Positions 25,511 through 34,169 are shown, numbered from the stretch's first letter. The stretch is 64,000 nucleotides of DNA from Nocardia nova SH22a (GCF_000523235.1 NZ_CP006850.1:3162001-3226000), one strand, 5' to 3'. The notes: generated by a model from the sequence alone, not told the origin. Numbers and translations are program-made.

Positions 25511-25856
25511 ATCGTCTCCTGATTCCTGTGCTGGCTTCTGCACGGTTCGACGGCGCGGCCGCCCGGAATTCATCGGCGGCCGGTGATGAGGGCCGGAGTC
25601 AAAAGTGAGCGGTTCCCCATGTTTTGTCACGGAATCGCGCTCCGAAACTGGTCGGGTGGATATATGTGCAGGTCGGAAGCGGTGTCGGCGCGCGCCCGAA
25701 TTTCGCAAAACGGAGTAGAAGGTGAGCGGGAACTCGCATTACCGTTTCAGCACGTAACACATACGGCCGGGTTCGGGAGTGGTCGGTATCGCCCGAGCGC
25801 CGGTGCGGCGGATCTCGCGCCGATCGCGAGGTCGAGTCCGTGACAAGGAGGTCCGA
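25511..25856. other. Divergent promoter region, no gene seen
   Basis: These 346 bases separate the RibD-like gene and the first PucR gene. I see no credible coding frame and no strong palindrome. The stretch TGGATATATGTGC near 25663 is the most AT-rich part and may hold a promoter. Confidence 0.4.
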
Positions 25857-27098
25857 GTGACTACAGCAAGCACGATCGGGTCGAAGCGCGGCCCGTCCGC
25901 GCCGGTGATCTCGCTGTCGGCGCGGGACGCCCACGAGTTGACGCGGGAACTGCTCGCCCACCTCGGTGCGGCGGTGCCGCCGTTCACCGCACTGCCCGCC
26001 GACGTCATGTCCGGTGAGGTGGCGGCGGTGGCGCGCCTGTGCACGGAGTGGTCGATCCGGCGCGTCAACGGCGGCGATCTGCCCGAACGCACGGATCGCC
26101 TGCGCGCCGCCGCGGCGCGCTGGTGCCGTTCCGGCATCCCCATCGAGGATGTCGTGCACGCCATCCACGAGGGTTTCAAATCCGGGCTGGACCTGCTGTT
26201 CGCCCGCGCCCGCGCCAGCGACGCCGAACTCGTGGTGCGGGGCACCGGCACGGCGCTCGAGATGCTGGACCTGATCACCGCGACGGTGAACAAGGCCTAT
26301 GTCCAGGAGCGGCGGGCCGAGGCCGCCGAACATCACACCGCCGTGCACACCCTGACCTCGGCGCTGCTGGGCGGGCACGCGACCACGAAACTCGCGCGGG
26401 AGTGCGGTATCCGGATCGCCGACCGGTATTGCGTACTGGCCGTGTGGATTCCGCCGCACCCCGACGAATCCCATCCGCGGCTGGACCAGCAGGTCGTGGC
26501 GCGGCGCAAACTGCGGCGGGTGCAGGCCGCGCTGGCGAAGTTGCTGCGCGAGAATCCGCTGGCCATGCTCTCGGTCGACGGCGGCAGCATCCTGATCCCC
26601 GAGAGCGCCTGTGCCGAAGCCGAACTCGACGATCTGTTCACCCGGCTGTCGGAACTGGCCGGGGTGCCGCTGACCGCGGCCGTGGTCACCGCCGCGGCCG
26701 ACGACGTGCCGGAGGCGGCCGAGCAGGCCCACGATCTACTCGACACGGTGCGGCGGCTGGGCCGCGGGCCCGGAATCCATCGCTTCGCCGAGCTCGCCCT
26801 GCAATACCAGCTCACCCGGCCGGGGATCGGCCGCGACATCCTGGATGCGCGGCTGGTGCCGCTGGACTCCCATCCCGAACTGCTGGAGACGCTGCGGGTG
26901 TTCTTCGCGACCGATCTCAACCGGCAGCGCGCGGCACGCCAGCTGTGCATCCATCCGAACACCATCGACTACCGGCTGCGGCGGATCGGGCAGCTGACCG
27001 GATTCGATCCGTCCCGGACGACCGGATTGTGGTATCTGCGTTCGGCTCTCATCGCCCGGACGAGCGCCGGTGACCACGATGCGCGCCGGCCCGCCTGA
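25857..27098 (+). CDS. PucR/CdaR family transcriptional regulator
   Basis: This 413-residue protein has the actinobacterial PucR layout: an N-terminal helical domain (about residues 20-160, with RCRAAAARW-like and EDVVHAIHEGFKSGLDLL segments), a degenerate GGDEF-like middle (RYCVLAVWIPPHPDESHPRL and VDGGSILIP) and a C-terminal helix-turn-helix, NRQRAARQLCIHPNTIDYRL followed by RRIGQLTGFD. GTG 25857 has AAGGAGG at 25845-25851. A paralog with the same plan is at 61407-62696. Genes of this type are often self-standing; the neighbouring secreted esterases could be targets, which is only a guess. Confidence 0.87.
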   Translation: MTTASTIGSKRGPSAPVISLSARDAHELTRELLAHLGAAVPPFTALPADVMSGEVAAVARLCTEWSIRRVNGGDLPERTDRLRAAAARWCRSGIPIEDVVHAIHEGFKSGLDLLFARARASDAELVVRGTGTALEMLDLITATVNKAYVQERRAEAAEHHTAVHTLTSALLGGHATTKLARECGIRIADRYCVLAVWIPPHPDESHPRLDQQVVARRKLRRVQAALAKLLRENPLAMLSVDGGSILIPESACAEAELDDLFTRLSELAGVPLTAAVVTAAADDVPEAAEQAHDLLDTVRRLGRGPGIHRFAELALQYQLTRPGIGRDILDARLVPLDSHPELLETLRVFFATDLNRQRAARQLCIHPNTIDYRLRRIGQLTGFDPSRTTGLWYLRSALIARTSAGDHDARRPA

Positions 27099-27115
27099 GC
27101 GATCGGGGCGGGCGC

Positions 27116-28153
27116 TCACTCGCCCAGGGCCGCGGCGATCATCGGCCAGGACTTGTGCAGGTCCTCCTGCCAGTAGCCCCACGAATGGGTTCCGGCAGGG
27201 CGGAAGTCGAAGGTCGCGGGGATGGCGAGTGCGGTGAACCGGTCACGCAGGGCGCGGGTACAGCTCACCGCGCCGGTCTCGAGCGCGCCGCCGACGAGGA
27301 GCTGATCGGCCAGGGTCGCGGGATTGCCGTGGATGCCCGGACCGGTGAGGGTGTCGAGTGGGCCCGGGAACCCCGTCCCGGTCGACACATAGATCGCGGT
27401 ACCCCGCAACCGATCCGCGTGCAGATACGGATCATTGGCCGCCCACGCCGGATCCGTGGGCGGACCCCACATGTTCACCGTGTTACCCATCCGGCCACCC
27501 ACCACCGCGTCCACGATCAACTGCCCCTGCGGATCACTCGTACGCACACACCCCGAATACGACCCGATCGCGGAGTACAAACCCGGCGCCGCCAACGCCA
27601 ACTGGAACACCGACGTACCCGCCATCGAAATACCCGCCACCGCGTTCACCCCACTGCCACCGAAACCCGAATCGATCACCGCGGGCAACTCCCGCGTCAG
27701 AAACGTCGACCACCGCTGCCGACCCAACACCGGATCATCGGCACGCCAATCCGTGAAATAACTACTCGCCCCACCGAACGGCACCACCACATTCACCTGC
27801 TTATCCGCGAAAAACGACGCCACATCCGTACGGTCGGTCCAGTTTCCGCCGCTGGCCCCGCCGTCCGCGCCGTTGAGCAGATACAGCGTCGGCGCCGGGC
27901 GATTCGGATCGACGGCCCGGAAGACCCGCACCCGCGTCACATTCCGCATGGCCGCCGAATACACCCCGACATCGAGAATGCGGTCGGACTGCGGGTGGAT
28001 ATCGTGAATTCGCGAACCGTCGGGTGCGCTGACCGCCGAGAAATCCGCGGTGGGTTCCGCGCCCGCGCGCGCACCGGCCGAGGCGGTGGTGAGCGCGGCC
28101 GCCACCACGGCGACGATCACGGCGGTGCGCGTCCGGAAGGGCCGCCTGTTCAT
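27116..28153 (-). CDS. Secreted antigen-85-like esterase (mycolyltransferase family), paralog 1
   Basis: The 345-residue protein has a Sec signal peptide (MNRRPFRTR then a hydrophobic core, cleavage near residue 33) and an alpha/beta fold of the esterase D / antigen 85 family: LYLLNGADGG, DWRADDPV, the nucleophile GISMAGTS and a C-terminal GTHSWGYWQEDLHKSW with the catalytic His. Proteins of this type transfer mycolic acids to trehalose or arabinogalactan in mycolate-bearing bacteria. Residues about 108-271 are encoded by one arm of a 491-bp inverted repeat shared with the divergent paralog at 28422. Codon use in that block differs from its flanks. Confidence 0.85.
   Translation of the reverse strand: MNRRPFRTRTAVIVAVVAAALTTASAGARAGAEPTADFSAVSAPDGSRIHDIHPQSDRILDVGVYSAAMRNVTRVRVFRAVDPNRPAPTLYLLNGADGGASGGNWTDRTDVASFFADKQVNVVVPFGGASSYFTDWRADDPVLGRQRWSTFLTRELPAVIDSGFGGSGVNAVAGISMAGTSVFQLALAAPGLYSAIGSYSGCVRTSDPQGQLIVDAVVGGRMGNTVNMWGPPTDPAWAANDPYLHADRLRGTAIYVSTGTGFPGPLDTLTGPGIHGNPATLADQLLVGGALETGAVSCTRALRDRFTALAIPATFDFRPAGTHSWGYWQEDLHKSWPMIAAALGE
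27342..27832 (-). repeat. Arm A of a 491-bp inverted repeat (esterase conversion tract)
   Basis: This block is the reverse complement of 28788-29278. I compared the ends and the central 400 bases and found a single mismatch (27809 versus 28811). It encodes the catalytic core of the first esterase. The coding strand prefers GGT, GGG, TTG and ACG where the flanks prefer GGC, CTG and ACC. Confidence 0.9.
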
Positions 28154-28421
28154 TCTCGTACTCCGATCTCGACATCATTCGTATGCGACCGCGCGGCGAC
28201 TACCCGACATTCACCGGCCGACATCGGCGTTTTTCCACAGTCAACGACGTCGCCGGCCGCGACGGCATCCGATATCACCGATTTTGTGGCCGTTACCAGT
28301 GCACCGCGAACCGCACTGGCATACCGGCCAAAAACATCGGCCGGTAATTGCCCGGCCGGACGGATGCGCCCTATCGTCGGCCACAATTCCCGCAATCCGG
28401 TGGCCGAGAGAAGGCGACTTC
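28154..28421. promoter_or_regulatory. Divergent promoter region of the two paired esterases
   Basis: These 268 bases hold the promoters of both divergent esterase genes. They lie inside the segment that would invert if the two repeat arms recombined. No clear operator was recognised. Confidence 0.4.
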
Positions 28422-29498
28422 GTGAATTCTGCTGTCCCGCACTCTCTCTCCCGGACACCGCTGCGGGCGGCCGCGGCGCTGTGGCTGGCGGCCGGGCTGA
28501 CCGTCGCCGGTACCGCCGCCGCCCAGGATCCCCCGGCGCCGCCGAGCACGCCCGCCTCCGTCTCGGCGGAGCTGGTGCGTTCGGCCGCCGAGCCCGCGCC
28601 CGACGGCTCTCGCCTGGTGTCGGTCACTCCCGGATCGGCGCGGGCACTGTCGATCACCGTGCACTCGGCGGCGATGAATCTGCCGATCCGGCTGGAAGTC
28701 CTTGCGGCGCCGGACCGTTCCCGTCCCGCACCCACCCTGTATCTGCTCAACGGCATCGACGGAGGTGCGGGCGGCAATTGGATCGATCGTACGGATGTGG
28801 CGTCGTTTTTTGCGGATAAGCAGGTGAATGTGGTGGTGCCGTTCGGTGGGGCGAGTAGTTATTTCACGGATTGGCGTGCCGATGATCCGGTGTTGGGTCG
28901 GCAGCGGTGGTCGACGTTTCTGACGCGGGAGTTGCCCGCGGTGATCGATTCGGGTTTCGGTGGCAGTGGGGTGAACGCGGTGGCGGGTATTTCGATGGCG
29001 GGTACGTCGGTGTTCCAGTTGGCGTTGGCGGCGCCGGGTTTGTACTCCGCGATCGGGTCGTATTCGGGGTGTGTGCGTACGAGTGATCCGCAGGGGCAGT
29101 TGATCGTGGACGCGGTGGTGGGTGGCCGGATGGGTAACACGGTGAACATGTGGGGTCCGCCCACGGATCCGGCGTGGGCGGCCAATGATCCGTATCTGCA
29201 CGCGGATCGGTTGCGGGGTACCGCGATCTATGTGTCGACCGGGACGGGGTTCCCGGGCCCACTCGACACCCTCACCGGCGCACACGGCGACGCCGTCCAG
29301 CTGGGATATCAGCTGGTCTTCGGCGCGGCGCTGGAAGGCGTCACCAATATCTGCACCCATCAGCTGCACGATCGGCTCGCCCAGCTGAAGGTGCCCGCGA
29401 CCTTCGACTTCCGCCCGGACGGCACGCATTCGTGGGGGTACTGGCAGGAGGATCTGCACAAGTCCTGGCCGATGTTCGCGGCGGCATTGGGAGCGTGA
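28422..29498 (+). CDS. Secreted antigen-85-like esterase (mycolyltransferase family), paralog 2
   Basis: This 358-residue protein starts at GTG 28422, with AGAAGG seven bases upstream. It has a signal peptide ending near AAAQD, then the same core as paralog 1: LYLLNGIDGG, DWRADDPV, GISMAGTS and GTHSWGYWQEDLHKSW. Residues about 123-285 are identical to paralog 1 and come from the other repeat arm, while the N-terminal 120 residues and the C-terminal 70 residues differ clearly. It should act in the cell envelope on mycolate esters. The shared block indicates recent gene conversion or an inversion-prone structure. Confidence 0.85.
   Translation: MNSAVPHSLSRTPLRAAAALWLAAGLTVAGTAAAQDPPAPPSTPASVSAELVRSAAEPAPDGSRLVSVTPGSARALSITVHSAAMNLPIRLEVLAAPDRSRPAPTLYLLNGIDGGAGGNWIDRTDVASFFADKQVNVVVPFGGASSYFTDWRADDPVLGRQRWSTFLTRELPAVIDSGFGGSGVNAVAGISMAGTSVFQLALAAPGLYSAIGSYSGCVRTSDPQGQLIVDAVVGGRMGNTVNMWGPPTDPAWAANDPYLHADRLRGTAIYVSTGTGFPGPLDTLTGAHGDAVQLGYQLVFGAALEGVTNICTHQLHDRLAQLKVPATFDFRPDGTHSWGYWQEDLHKSWPMFAAALGA
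28788..29278 (+). repeat. Arm B of the 491-bp inverted repeat
   Basis: It is the inverse copy of 27342-27832. The arms are separated by 955 bases that contain both promoters, both signal peptides and both N-terminal regions. Similarity drops abruptly at both ends. Confidence 0.9.
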
Positions 29499-29569
29499 CC
29501 GGCTTCGGCGTCACGGCGACGGCCCGATCCCGGCCGGAAGCTGTCCTGGTTCCGCGCGAGAATGCGACG

Positions 29570-31228
29570 GTGACCGATACGACCCAGCGCCTCCTGACCC
29601 TGCTGTCGCTGCTGCAGACGCCGCGCGAATGGCCGGGTCCGGAACTGGCCGAGCGACTCGGCGTCAGCGAGCGGACCGTGCGTCGCGATATCGACCGGCT
29701 ACGGGCACTGGACTATCCGGTGCAGGCGACGATGGGCGTGTACGGCGGATACCGGCTGGAAGCGGGGACCGCGATGCCGCCGCTGCTGCTCGACGACGCC
29801 GAGGCCGTCTCCACCGCGGTCGGACTGCGCACCGTCGCCGCGCACGCGCTCACCGGAGCCGACGAGGCCGCCGTCCGGGCGCTCGCCAAACTCGAGCAGG
29901 TGCTACCCGCTCGCCTGCGGGCACGGGTGCGCGCGGTGGGCGCGGCCACCGAAGTCCTTGCCGAGCAGACCGATTCGCCCGTCGACACCGCCGTGCTCAC
30001 CGCCCTGGCCGCGGCGATCGGCACCGGCGAGCAGGTGCGCTTCGGATACCGCGCGAACTCCGGTGCCGAGACCAGGCGGCTGGCCGATCCGCATCGGCTC
30101 GTCGCCGCCGGGCATCGCTGGTACCTGGTCGCCTTCGACCGCGATCGCGACGACTGGCGGATCTTCCGCGTCGACCGCATCGTGAATCCGCTGCCGATCG
30201 GGCTGCGGGCCGCGATCCGGGAGGTGCCTGGTGGTGATGCCGCGAATTTCGTTCGCGATTCGCTGTATTCGCTGGCCCCGGTCCACCGCGCCGAGATCAC
30301 CGTCTTCGCCGGTGCGGCCGAGATCGCGGCCACGGGGATCGGCGAGGTCGAAGCCGCCGACGAGCACAGCTGCCGGGTCACCACCGCGGCCGACACCCTG
30401 CCGTGGCTGCTGCTGCGGCTGATCCGGCTCGGTCACGACTTCCGGGTCGACGGCCCGCCCGAACTGGCCGCCTATGTAGGCGAGGTGGGTGAGCGCCTGC
30501 AGCGTGCCGCCCCCGCGAACCGACCATCGCGAGCTACCGTGACCGGGATATCTCAGCAAGCTCTCAGTAAGCAGTACCGGAAAACTCGAGGAGAACTGGT
30601 TATGCGTCGACTGAGCGTCACCCGCCGTCTCGCGGCCGCCGCCACGGCGACCGCGGCGGCCGCCCTGGTATTCGCCGGTCCCGCCGCGGCGGCACCGCAA
30701 CCCGTGGACTGGACCAGCGCCACCGCCCACCTGCGCGCCGCCGCGGCCGGGAATCCGGCCGCCGAACAGGCGATCGACCGGCTGGTCGCGGCCGGTCCGG
30801 CCGTGCACGAGACGGCCCTGCCCGCCCAGCCGTTCCAGATTCCCGCGCAGTCCGACATCGGGCGCGGCGACGGCCCGGGCGTCTACGGATCCGGGATCGC
30901 GCTGAACATGGACGGCTTCCGCTTCGGATTCTTCGGCGGTCCGGGCACCATCGCGCCGAATCAGGCCGGTGCGAACCTGCAGGTCATCTGGTACAACCTG
31001 TCGAACGGGCGCAGCGGCACCGAGACGCTGATCGAGCACAACGACGTCCCGGTGGACACCACGATCCGCAGCGGGGTCATCGATCCGGGTCCGGGCACCG
31101 TCGTGGCCGCCGCGTACGGGACGCTGTGGCACCGCTGGCCGGTGCCGGTCTCGCCCGACCATCAGGACGGGTTCCAGTACCAGCTGGGCACCATCTCGGT
31201 GCCGTCGTTCGGCGCGATCTACAACTGA
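29570..31228 (+). CDS. WYL-domain regulator whose frame runs on into a secreted-protein gene
   Basis: From GTG 29570 the first 330 residues are a typical WYL regulator: an HTH_11 winged helix (RLLTLLSLLQTPREWPG, then ERLGVSERTVRRDIDRLRAL), a WYL core with HRWYLVAFDRDRDDWRIFRV and a C-terminal WCX-like domain ending about GEVGERLQRA. Such proteins sense nucleic-acid or other ligands and often repress. No stop codon follows; the frame stays open through a linker and joins in phase with a complete secreted protein at 30602. Two CGA codons just after GERLQRAAPAN could be mutated TGA stops. The natural product may be the regulator alone, the fusion, or a sequencing artefact. Confidence 0.7.
   Translation: MTDTTQRLLTLLSLLQTPREWPGPELAERLGVSERTVRRDIDRLRALDYPVQATMGVYGGYRLEAGTAMPPLLLDDAEAVSTAVGLRTVAAHALTGADEAAVRALAKLEQVLPARLRARVRAVGAATEVLAEQTDSPVDTAVLTALAAAIGTGEQVRFGYRANSGAETRRLADPHRLVAAGHRWYLVAFDRDRDDWRIFRVDRIVNPLPIGLRAAIREVPGGDAANFVRDSLYSLAPVHRAEITVFAGAAEIAATGIGEVEAADEHSCRVTTAADTLPWLLLRLIRLGHDFRVDGPPELAAYVGEVGERLQRAAPANRPSRATVTGISQQALSKQYRKTRGELVMRRLSVTRRLAAAATATAAAALVFAGPAAAAPQPVDWTSATAHLRAAAAGNPAAEQAIDRLVAAGPAVHETALPAQPFQIPAQSDIGRGDGPGVYGSGIALNMDGFRFGFFGGPGTIAPNQAGANLQVIWYNLSNGRSGTETLIEHNDVPVDTTIRSGVIDPGPGTVVAAAYGTLWHRWPVPVSPDHQDGFQYQLGTISVPSFGAIYN
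30602..31228 (+). CDS. Secreted protein of unknown function (internal start within the WYL frame)
   Basis: ATG 30602 has its own ribosome site (CGAGGAGAA) and begins a 208-residue protein with a clear signal peptide (MRRLSVTRRLAAAATATAAA, cleavage after GPAAAA). The mature part is rich in Gly, Pro and aromatic residues and has no recognisable enzyme motif; GVYGSGIALNMDGFRFGFFG and the closing GTISVPSFGAIYN suggest a beta-rich exported protein. Being in frame with the WYL regulator, it may also be made as the end of a fusion. A strong terminator follows the stop. Confidence 0.72.
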   Translation: MRRLSVTRRLAAAATATAAAALVFAGPAAAAPQPVDWTSATAHLRAAAAGNPAAEQAIDRLVAAGPAVHETALPAQPFQIPAQSDIGRGDGPGVYGSGIALNMDGFRFGFFGGPGTIAPNQAGANLQVIWYNLSNGRSGTETLIEHNDVPVDTTIRSGVIDPGPGTVVAAAYGTLWHRWPVPVSPDHQDGFQYQLGTISVPSFGAIYN

Positions 31229-31236
31229 TCCGTGAC

Positions 31237-31272
31237 GTGCGGGGGCCGGTTCGCGGGAACCGGCCCCCGCAC
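31237..31272. terminator. Hairpin terminator
   Basis: GTGCGGGGGCCGGTTC and its exact complement form a 16-bp stem with loop GCGG. It lies between the convergent secreted-protein and M56-peptidase genes and can serve both. Confidence 0.75.
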
Positions 31273-31283
31273 GCGTCACCGGC

Positions 31284-32279
31284 TCAGTGGGCGAACGGCA
31301 GACATCCCGCCATACCGGCCTCGATCAGCAGAAATCCGGAGCTGGGCAGGACGGCGACCACGGTGGCGAAACCGGCCAGCGGGAGTCCGCGCCCGGTGCG
31401 CCGCAGCCGCGATTCGGGATCGAGCAACCGGCCGACCCGGGCGGCGACCGCGAGTGTGCTCGTCCCCAGTGCGGTGTCGGGCAGTCCGGTCTCCGAGGCG
31501 TGTTCACCGGCCGGATCGGCGAGGGTGAGCAGTGCGCTGAGGATCGCGCCCCGGCTGTGCCGCCCGGCCGCCCGGTCGTCGGCACACATCTCCAGCAACT
31601 GGGCGACGCGTTCGTCGGCCGCCGCGAACAGCGGGACGAACGGCAGCGCACCGGCCAGCGCCCGGGTCGCGGCCCGGATCAGATGGTGCCGCCCGGCCAG
31701 ATGCGCGTCCTCGTGGGCCAGTACCGCGGCCAGTTGCGGCCCGTCCAGTGCCGCGACCGCGGCGCTGGTCACCACCACCGCACCCGGTCGCCCGGCCACA
31801 CAGTAGGCCGCCCGCTGCGGTGCGTCGATCACCACGGTCGTCGCGCCGGTCTCGGCACCCGCCAGCGCCCGCCCGACGATGGCCGCCGACCGGGCGTGGC
31901 GGACGCTGCTGGACCGCGCGCGAACCAGCCCCCGCACCACCCGGACACCGCGCGCGGCCACGAATCCGATCAGCGCCAGCGCCGACACCGCGGCCGCGAG
32001 CTGCGCGAACAGGCCGTGACCGCCGTCGGCGGTGGCGTGCATCGCCACCACACAGTCACCGAGCAGATGCGCCATCGGCAGTTCCCAGGTGTGGGCCACC
32101 TGCATGGCCAGCGCGGCCGACGCGCCCGCCCAGGCCCCGAGCACCGCCGCCACGGCGGCGAGCCAGGCCGCCACCCCCAGCGCCGGGACACTGCCGTGCC
32201 CGGTGAGGCGGGTCAGGATCGGCGGGCCCGCGAGGCAGACCAGTGCCGAATACCCGAGCAGGCACAGCGCGAGGGTCAC
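31284..32279 (-). CDS. M56 family membrane metallopeptidase (BlaR1-like, no sensor domain)
   Basis: The 331-residue protein has several transmembrane helices (N-terminal three to four, a last one near the C-terminus) around a zinc-peptidase domain with His189-Glu-x-x-His193 (LAHEDAH) and EMCADD as the third ligand. M56 peptidases signal by cleaving a BlaI-type repressor. The extracellular penicillin-binding sensor of BlaR1 is absent, as in most actinobacterial members. The gene overlaps the upstream blaI-like gene by ATGA, so the two are one regulatory unit. The signal sensed is unknown. Confidence 0.87.
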   Translation of the reverse strand: MTLALCLLGYSALVCLAGPPILTRLTGHGSVPALGVAAWLAAVAAVLGAWAGASAALAMQVAHTWELPMAHLLGDCVVAMHATADGGHGLFAQLAAAVSALALIGFVAARGVRVVRGLVRARSSSVRHARSAAIVGRALAGAETGATTVVIDAPQRAAYCVAGRPGAVVVTSAAVAALDGPQLAAVLAHEDAHLAGRHHLIRAATRALAGALPFVPLFAAADERVAQLLEMCADDRAAGRHSRGAILSALLTLADPAGEHASETGLPDTALGTSTLAVAARVGRLLDPESRLRRTGRGLPLAGFATVVAVLPSSGFLLIEAGMAGCLPFAH

Positions 32280-32665
32280 TCGGCGGCCCCGGGGCGGTCG
32301 GCGGTGTTCTTGGCGCGCATCCGACGCAGGACCTTGCGCAGTGCGGCGGTGTCGTCGTCGGAGATCTGCTCGACGAAATGGGCGAGGACCAGATCGGAGC
32401 GGCCGCCGCCGAGCGCCTCGCGCATCAGCTGCGCGCTGTACTGCTCGCGGGTCAGCCGCGGGTGATACCGGTAGGCCTTACCGTCGCGTTCGCGTTCCAG
32501 CCAGCCCTTGCGATGCAGGTTGTCCATGGTCGTCATGACCGTCGTGTACGCGATCTCCCGGGTCCGCAGCAGATCCTCGAATACCGTCCGGACGGTGATG
32601 GGGCCGGGAGCCGACCAGACGCGGTCCATCACCACCGCCTCCAGATCCCCGAAACGATGTGCCAT
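32276..32665 (-). CDS. BlaI/MecI/CopY family repressor
   Basis: The 129-residue protein has the penicillinase-repressor winged helix: LEAVVMDRVWSAPGPITVRT, then AYTTVMTTMDNLHRKGWLER, followed by a dimerisation region (SDLVLAHFVEQISDDD). It pairs with the M56 peptidase encoded just downstream with a 4-base overlap. The usual scheme is that the peptidase inactivates the repressor when a signal arrives. In actinobacteria these pairs control beta-lactam or copper and envelope stress genes. A candidate operator lies 20 bases ahead of its start. Confidence 0.9.
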   Translation of the reverse strand: MAHRFGDLEAVVMDRVWSAPGPITVRTVFEDLLRTREIAYTTVMTTMDNLHRKGWLERERDGKAYRYHPRLTREQYSAQLMREALGGGRSDLVLAHFVEQISDDDTAALRKVLRRMRAKNTADRPGAAE

Positions 32666-32684
32666 CGAACCTCTCCACCGTCGG

Positions 32685-32704
32685 ACTACGTACCCGGATA
32701 GTAC
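32685..32704. promoter_or_regulatory. Candidate BlaI operator
   Basis: ACTACGTACCCGGATAGTAC contains ACTA and TAGT half-sites 10 bases apart, resembling the TACTA-n-TAGTA pattern bound by BlaI/MecI proteins. It lies directly upstream of the blaI-like start. The symmetry is imperfect, so this is tentative. Confidence 0.4.
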
Positions 32705-32735
32705 CCATCCCCGCCGCGGCCCGAACCGGGAGCGA

Positions 32736-34169
32736 TCAGCCGGGCGTGATCCGGAACAGCCCGGTGGTGGTGCCCTGGTACTGCACCCGCCCGGGCGCGA
32801 TGGTGCCGACCATCTGCAGGGTGTCGTGCACGGTGCTGGCGCCGACGAGATGGCTGGACACCTCGGCGCCGGACTCGGCGTTCAGCGCCACCAGGTGGTA
32901 GCGGTCGACCACCGCGCCCGCGCTGCCGGTGCCGATCCCGGCCACCTCGTTCTCGCGCGCGACCGTGTAGATCAGTCCATCGGCGAGCGAAAGACGGGGC
33001 ACCGCAGCCGATTTCACCGGACTGGCCCACTTCTGGGTACAGCCCCCGCCGTCCACATCGATGCGGACCATGCCGCCGGTGAAGTCGGCCTTCGCGGGCT
33101 CGCTGGGTCCGGCGTTGTCGGGCAGCGCGGGATAGGGATAGCCATAGGTGCCGGCCACGAACACACTGTTACCGGATCCGATGGGGGAGTTCTCGGTGCC
33201 GTCGACCGCGGGCACCGAGCAGATCTGGCGGCCGGTGCGGGTGTCGTAGACGATCAGGTTCTCCTTCGGCACCGCGTTGTCGGTGATCGCGAGATAGTCG
33301 GTGCCGTCGCGGGGCCCGAAGAAGGTGGGGCTGGCGCCGCTGCCCCAGCTGAGCTGTCCGGGTTTGCGTGCGGGCCCGCGGTCGTAGGGCTGTCGCCAGA
33401 TCTGTCGCGGTGTGCCGTCGCCGTCGGCGGTGAACAGGTAGGTGGCGTGATCGGTGGTCACCGCGGTGCCCTCGGGCGCGGTCGAGATGCTGTTGTCGAC
33501 ATGTTCGCCCGGCAGCGTGATCGACTGTGCCGCACCGGAATCCGGATCCACCGTCCCCACCACGCCGTTGGCGGTGGCGAACCAGACCCGGCCCTGGCGA
33601 TCGGGCATCAGCGAGGCCACGCTGTCGCAGCCGTTGCCGCCGCAGTGCCCCTCGACCGCGGCCCCGATGGGGGTGGAGGAGTCGACGGCGAGTGTCCACG
33701 CGCCGCCCTCGCGATGGTGACCGATGCGGACCAGATTGTCCGCACCGTCGACCATCACCATGCGGTCCCGGTTGTCGAGGTAGGCGTAGACGCCGCCGAG
33801 CAGTCCGCCCTTCGGCAGCGACAGCGAGGTCAGCGGCCGGCCGCTGCCGGGATCGAGCAGGAAGACCTTGGGTGAGCGGTCGGTGACGGTGGTGCACAAC
33901 GCCTGGGGCAGCCCGTCACCGCCCTGCAGAATCGTCGGGCAGGCGGCGGCCAGTTCGCGGAACTGCGCGTTCACGCCGCCGTCGCCCACACCGGGAAGTG
34001 GTGTGCTGTCGGAGGATTCCGCGTCGCCGTGCATCGTCGCGGTACCGGGCGGGCCGAGGAAGGGGTCGGCCGGTGGTGGCGGGCCGAACGCCGCATCGGC
34101 GGTCGCGGCGCCGATGACCAGCATCACCGCGGCCGCCACCGCCGTCCCGGCAAGACGTCTACGTCGCAC
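32736..34169 (-). CDS. Secreted beta-propeller-like protein
   Basis: The 477-residue protein has a signal peptide (MRRRRLAGTAVAAAVMLVIG, cleavage near ADA-AF) and a mature chain of repeated strand-rich units with DP-x-SG-x-P/A turns (LLDPGSGRPLTSLSL, TVDPDSGAAQSITL, YDTRTGRQICSV, LNAESGAEVSSHL). This is the pattern of PQQ- or quinoprotein-like beta-propellers. A catalytic or cofactor site cannot be identified. Several paired Cys suggest an exported, disulfide-stabilised protein. Function unknown. Confidence 0.75.
   Translation of the reverse strand: MRRRRLAGTAVAAAVMLVIGAATADAAFGPPPPADPFLGPPGTATMHGDAESSDSTPLPGVGDGGVNAQFRELAAACPTILQGGDGLPQALCTTVTDRSPKVFLLDPGSGRPLTSLSLPKGGLLGGVYAYLDNRDRMVMVDGADNLVRIGHHREGGAWTLAVDSSTPIGAAVEGHCGGNGCDSVASLMPDRQGRVWFATANGVVGTVDPDSGAAQSITLPGEHVDNSISTAPEGTAVTTDHATYLFTADGDGTPRQIWRQPYDRGPARKPGQLSWGSGASPTFFGPRDGTDYLAITDNAVPKENLIVYDTRTGRQICSVPAVDGTENSPIGSGNSVFVAGTYGYPYPALPDNAGPSEPAKADFTGGMVRIDVDGGGCTQKWASPVKSAAVPRLSLADGLIYTVARENEVAGIGTGSAGAVVDRYHLVALNAESGAEVSSHLVGASTVHDTLQMVGTIAPGRVQYQGTTTGLFRITPG

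Noticed and set aside
27358..27756. Identical 132-codon Pro/Thr-rich frames at 27358-27756 (+) and 28864-29262 (-)
   Set aside because: They are antisense shadows of the two esterase repeat arms. Their identity was useful only as proof that the arms are identical DNA.
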